Origin: Paramacrobiotus metropolitanus
Lineage: Eukaryota; Tardigrada; Eutardigrada; Parachela; Macrobiotidae
DNA length: 64,000 bases
NCBI RefSeq assembly: GCF_019649055.1
Contig: NW_026570235.1
Location: 806,001-870,000 of the forward strand
Direction: 5' to 3'
In this document: piece by piece, positions 62,165-64,000 of the stretch
How positions within the stretch are numbered: position 1 is the stretch's first letter
Layout of the letters: every line of letters begins with the position of its first letter
Position numbers and translations under genes: made by a program
Notes under the pieces: model-generated
What the model was told of the DNA's origin: nothing
Database searches by the model: none
The model's input: the letters and a program-made list of their open reading frames with translations, nothing else

Positions 62165-64000
62165 TTTCTGTAGTATCAACGCGAAAGAGGATGTTCCAGT
62201 ATTAGTGATTAAAAAAGGTCAGCATCGGCTTATGGTAAATAAAATTTCGGGAATTACAAACACTATCTGAATGGCTGCAGAAACCATTCATTGGCAATCG
62301 GAGATAATGTTTCCCACAATTAACACGAAGGTGTATAAATCCGTTCACCAAAATTTAAGCCAACGGACTTCGTATGCACGGAACACAAGCTGCACGCGCA
62401 GTGTGGATTCCACAACAATCACATATGACTGCAATATAAACCAGCACTGGTTAATTTAATGTCGCGTGTAAAAAAAGACTAATGCAACGCCGGGTAGGAT
62501 AATTGGAAGCGCATATAATATTTGTAGCAAAGGTGTTGTAAATTGCAGTGGCGGATAATTATCGCTCTGCCGTGGGCACAATTGTTGACTTGCGCTTAAG
62601 AGTTCCTTTTGAACAGTCGTTATTCCGTATATACAAATGTTTCGTTCCGCGTTCGTTATACCACTGATAATCTTAAGTTTACGTACAGAAATTTACTTAC
62701 TCGTAGGAACAAATGCATTCCAACAGGTACAGTTAGGTGCAATGCAGCGAGAACCGAAGTCTTAATAAAGGTAACGAATACAAGTTGAAAAGTGCAGTAA
62801 GTACGGCAGATACGTATAGCATAAATATCCCGCGAATTCCGATCGATCACCGGTAAACACCAAAGTGGATCACACGCGATAAGCTACTTATCACCAATTG
62901 AAATGCCGATATGCAGTACCTGGCTAAAATTCTTTTGTCGTTGGGTTGGGACGAATAATATGTAACTATTGAACTGTTGCGCGATATACGTTGTAAAATG
63001 GCAATTAACAAGTGACGCCTAAAGTTTCAATTGTCTTTTTGGTATTCGGTTTCAAGCAAATATCACGCAACTTAATATTGCCGCTAAATTTATTGTTTAT
63101 AAATTTGTTCGATTAAATGTAGTAACAAAGACCAGTGTTTGCCGTACCTGATCGCGATCGATTTGTACCGAAGAAATAATTTTAACCCAACTTGGCCGGA
63201 GAAACACGCTCAGCTGTATAGATTGTTTAATGATACACATATAAATCTGATTGATACATGAAAGCACTAGTCCACACTAAGGATTCACTATTTCAACAGA
63301 AATTGACAATTAAGAAACTGCCCGATCATATCCGTCATTAAAACATGGGACCACTTATGAGATTCGTTTACACCTCTACAACGGCGCTCTTCCCACGCGC
63401 GTTAATCCATTTCGATATATGGCAGGCAGATGAGCAGAGCAGGCCGACTTAATGTGCACAGGCCACAGGTGCTAGCACTGAATGAATACACCGGAAGTGA
63501 AAGACTTGCCCGATAGGTGTTATTGATTATTGCGATTTCATCAAACCTTAGGATTCGGGTTTACGTACAAGTGCATATGTTCTAGCAGCTCTTTTCCGGC
63601 TGTCAGGATTTTGCGGCGATCTGGCACACGAGAGAGGAAACTGCATCGGCAGCCCCTAATGCAAAAAATATGCTTTGTAAGCATGTATATTACTTAGAGA
63701 CGTCAACCAATATTCATCGCTCATCGTTGAATTTTGCAAAGGGCTAAGTAATTATAACTGTATACAAAAGTCGGCAAACCGCAAACGTTGTGCTCTAATC
63801 TTGTGTAATTGGCATTTTTTCGTAGCCAGTACTTCAGTGTACAATTAGTTCTAAAAAGCGGTAAGCAGTACATAAACTAGCAAAAATAATGCATATTAAT
63901 TATTGAAGTAAATCGCAAAGCGAGACATCTGGTTTTGGAAAGCTACAAAATTTTTTAATCTTGTGCATTTTTAAACGCTTGCAGTATACTTACGTATTTT
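62165..64000. other. Upstream of FCHSD to window edge
   Basis: About 1.8 kb, AT-rich, with no gene supported on either strand. Should include the FCHSD promoter and possibly further 5' UTR exons. Confidence 0.5.

Overview
The window is nuclear DNA of an invertebrate animal. Genes are split by GT-AG introns, most about 50-700 bp with the longest near 1.8 kb, and noncoding DNA is AT-rich. The gene set (SR-protein kinase, furin, calsequestrin-like, ZCCHC10, myotubularin, TMEM165/GDT1, a FREM2-like giant, FCHSD/nervous wreck) is metazoan. FREM proteins are missing from flies and nematodes, so a lineage such as a tardigrade or another compact-genome invertebrate is possible; that placement is a guess. 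Exon models were built by hand. In every multi-exon CDS called intact, the exon lengths and phases add up to one open frame; the one exception is a single extra base in the FREM2-like gene.

Left part (1-14.5 kb, all minus strand): the 5' half of an SRPK gene, a retrotransposon 3'-end remnant on the plus strand, a complete furin gene (11 exons, 894 aa), and a two-exon calsequestrin-like gene that has lost the acidic tail and ends in a KDEL-like HSEL.

Middle part (15.0-38.6 kb): an imperfect duplication. Copy A (15.02-26.88 kb) and copy B (30.48-38.57 kb) each carry ZCCHC10, a myotubularin and the 3' part of an unrecognised multi-exon gene ('gene X'), all on the minus strand. Both ZCCHC10 copies are open. 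Myotubularin and gene X are intact in B and broken in A. Gene X in B continues past the duplication edge, so B looks like the parent locus. Copy A also holds two insertions (20.4-21.9 and 22.0-24.5 kb) with terminal inverted repeats; the first carries an intronless 206-aa ORF. Between the copies lie a MITE-like element, an inverted duplicate of the calsequestrin 5' flank placed directly before a new plus-strand start codon, a ~570 bp foldback hairpin and an orphan coiled-coil exon.

Right part (38.6-64 kb): poorly resolved minus-strand exons, some WD40-like, that may be the 5' part of gene X; a second retrotransposon remnant; TMEM165 on the plus strand (6 exons, 335 aa); the FREM2-like gene on the minus strand (16 exons, about 2,439 aa) converging on it; and a complete FCHSD/nervous wreck gene (17 exons, 789 aa). 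The last 1.8 kb shows no gene.

The genes are not an operon. Several act along the secretory pathway (furin in the TGN, TMEM165 in the Golgi, calsequestrin-like in the ER, FREM2-like outside the cell, myotubularin and FCHSD in endosome and membrane traffic), but nothing in the sequence shows that this grouping is functional.
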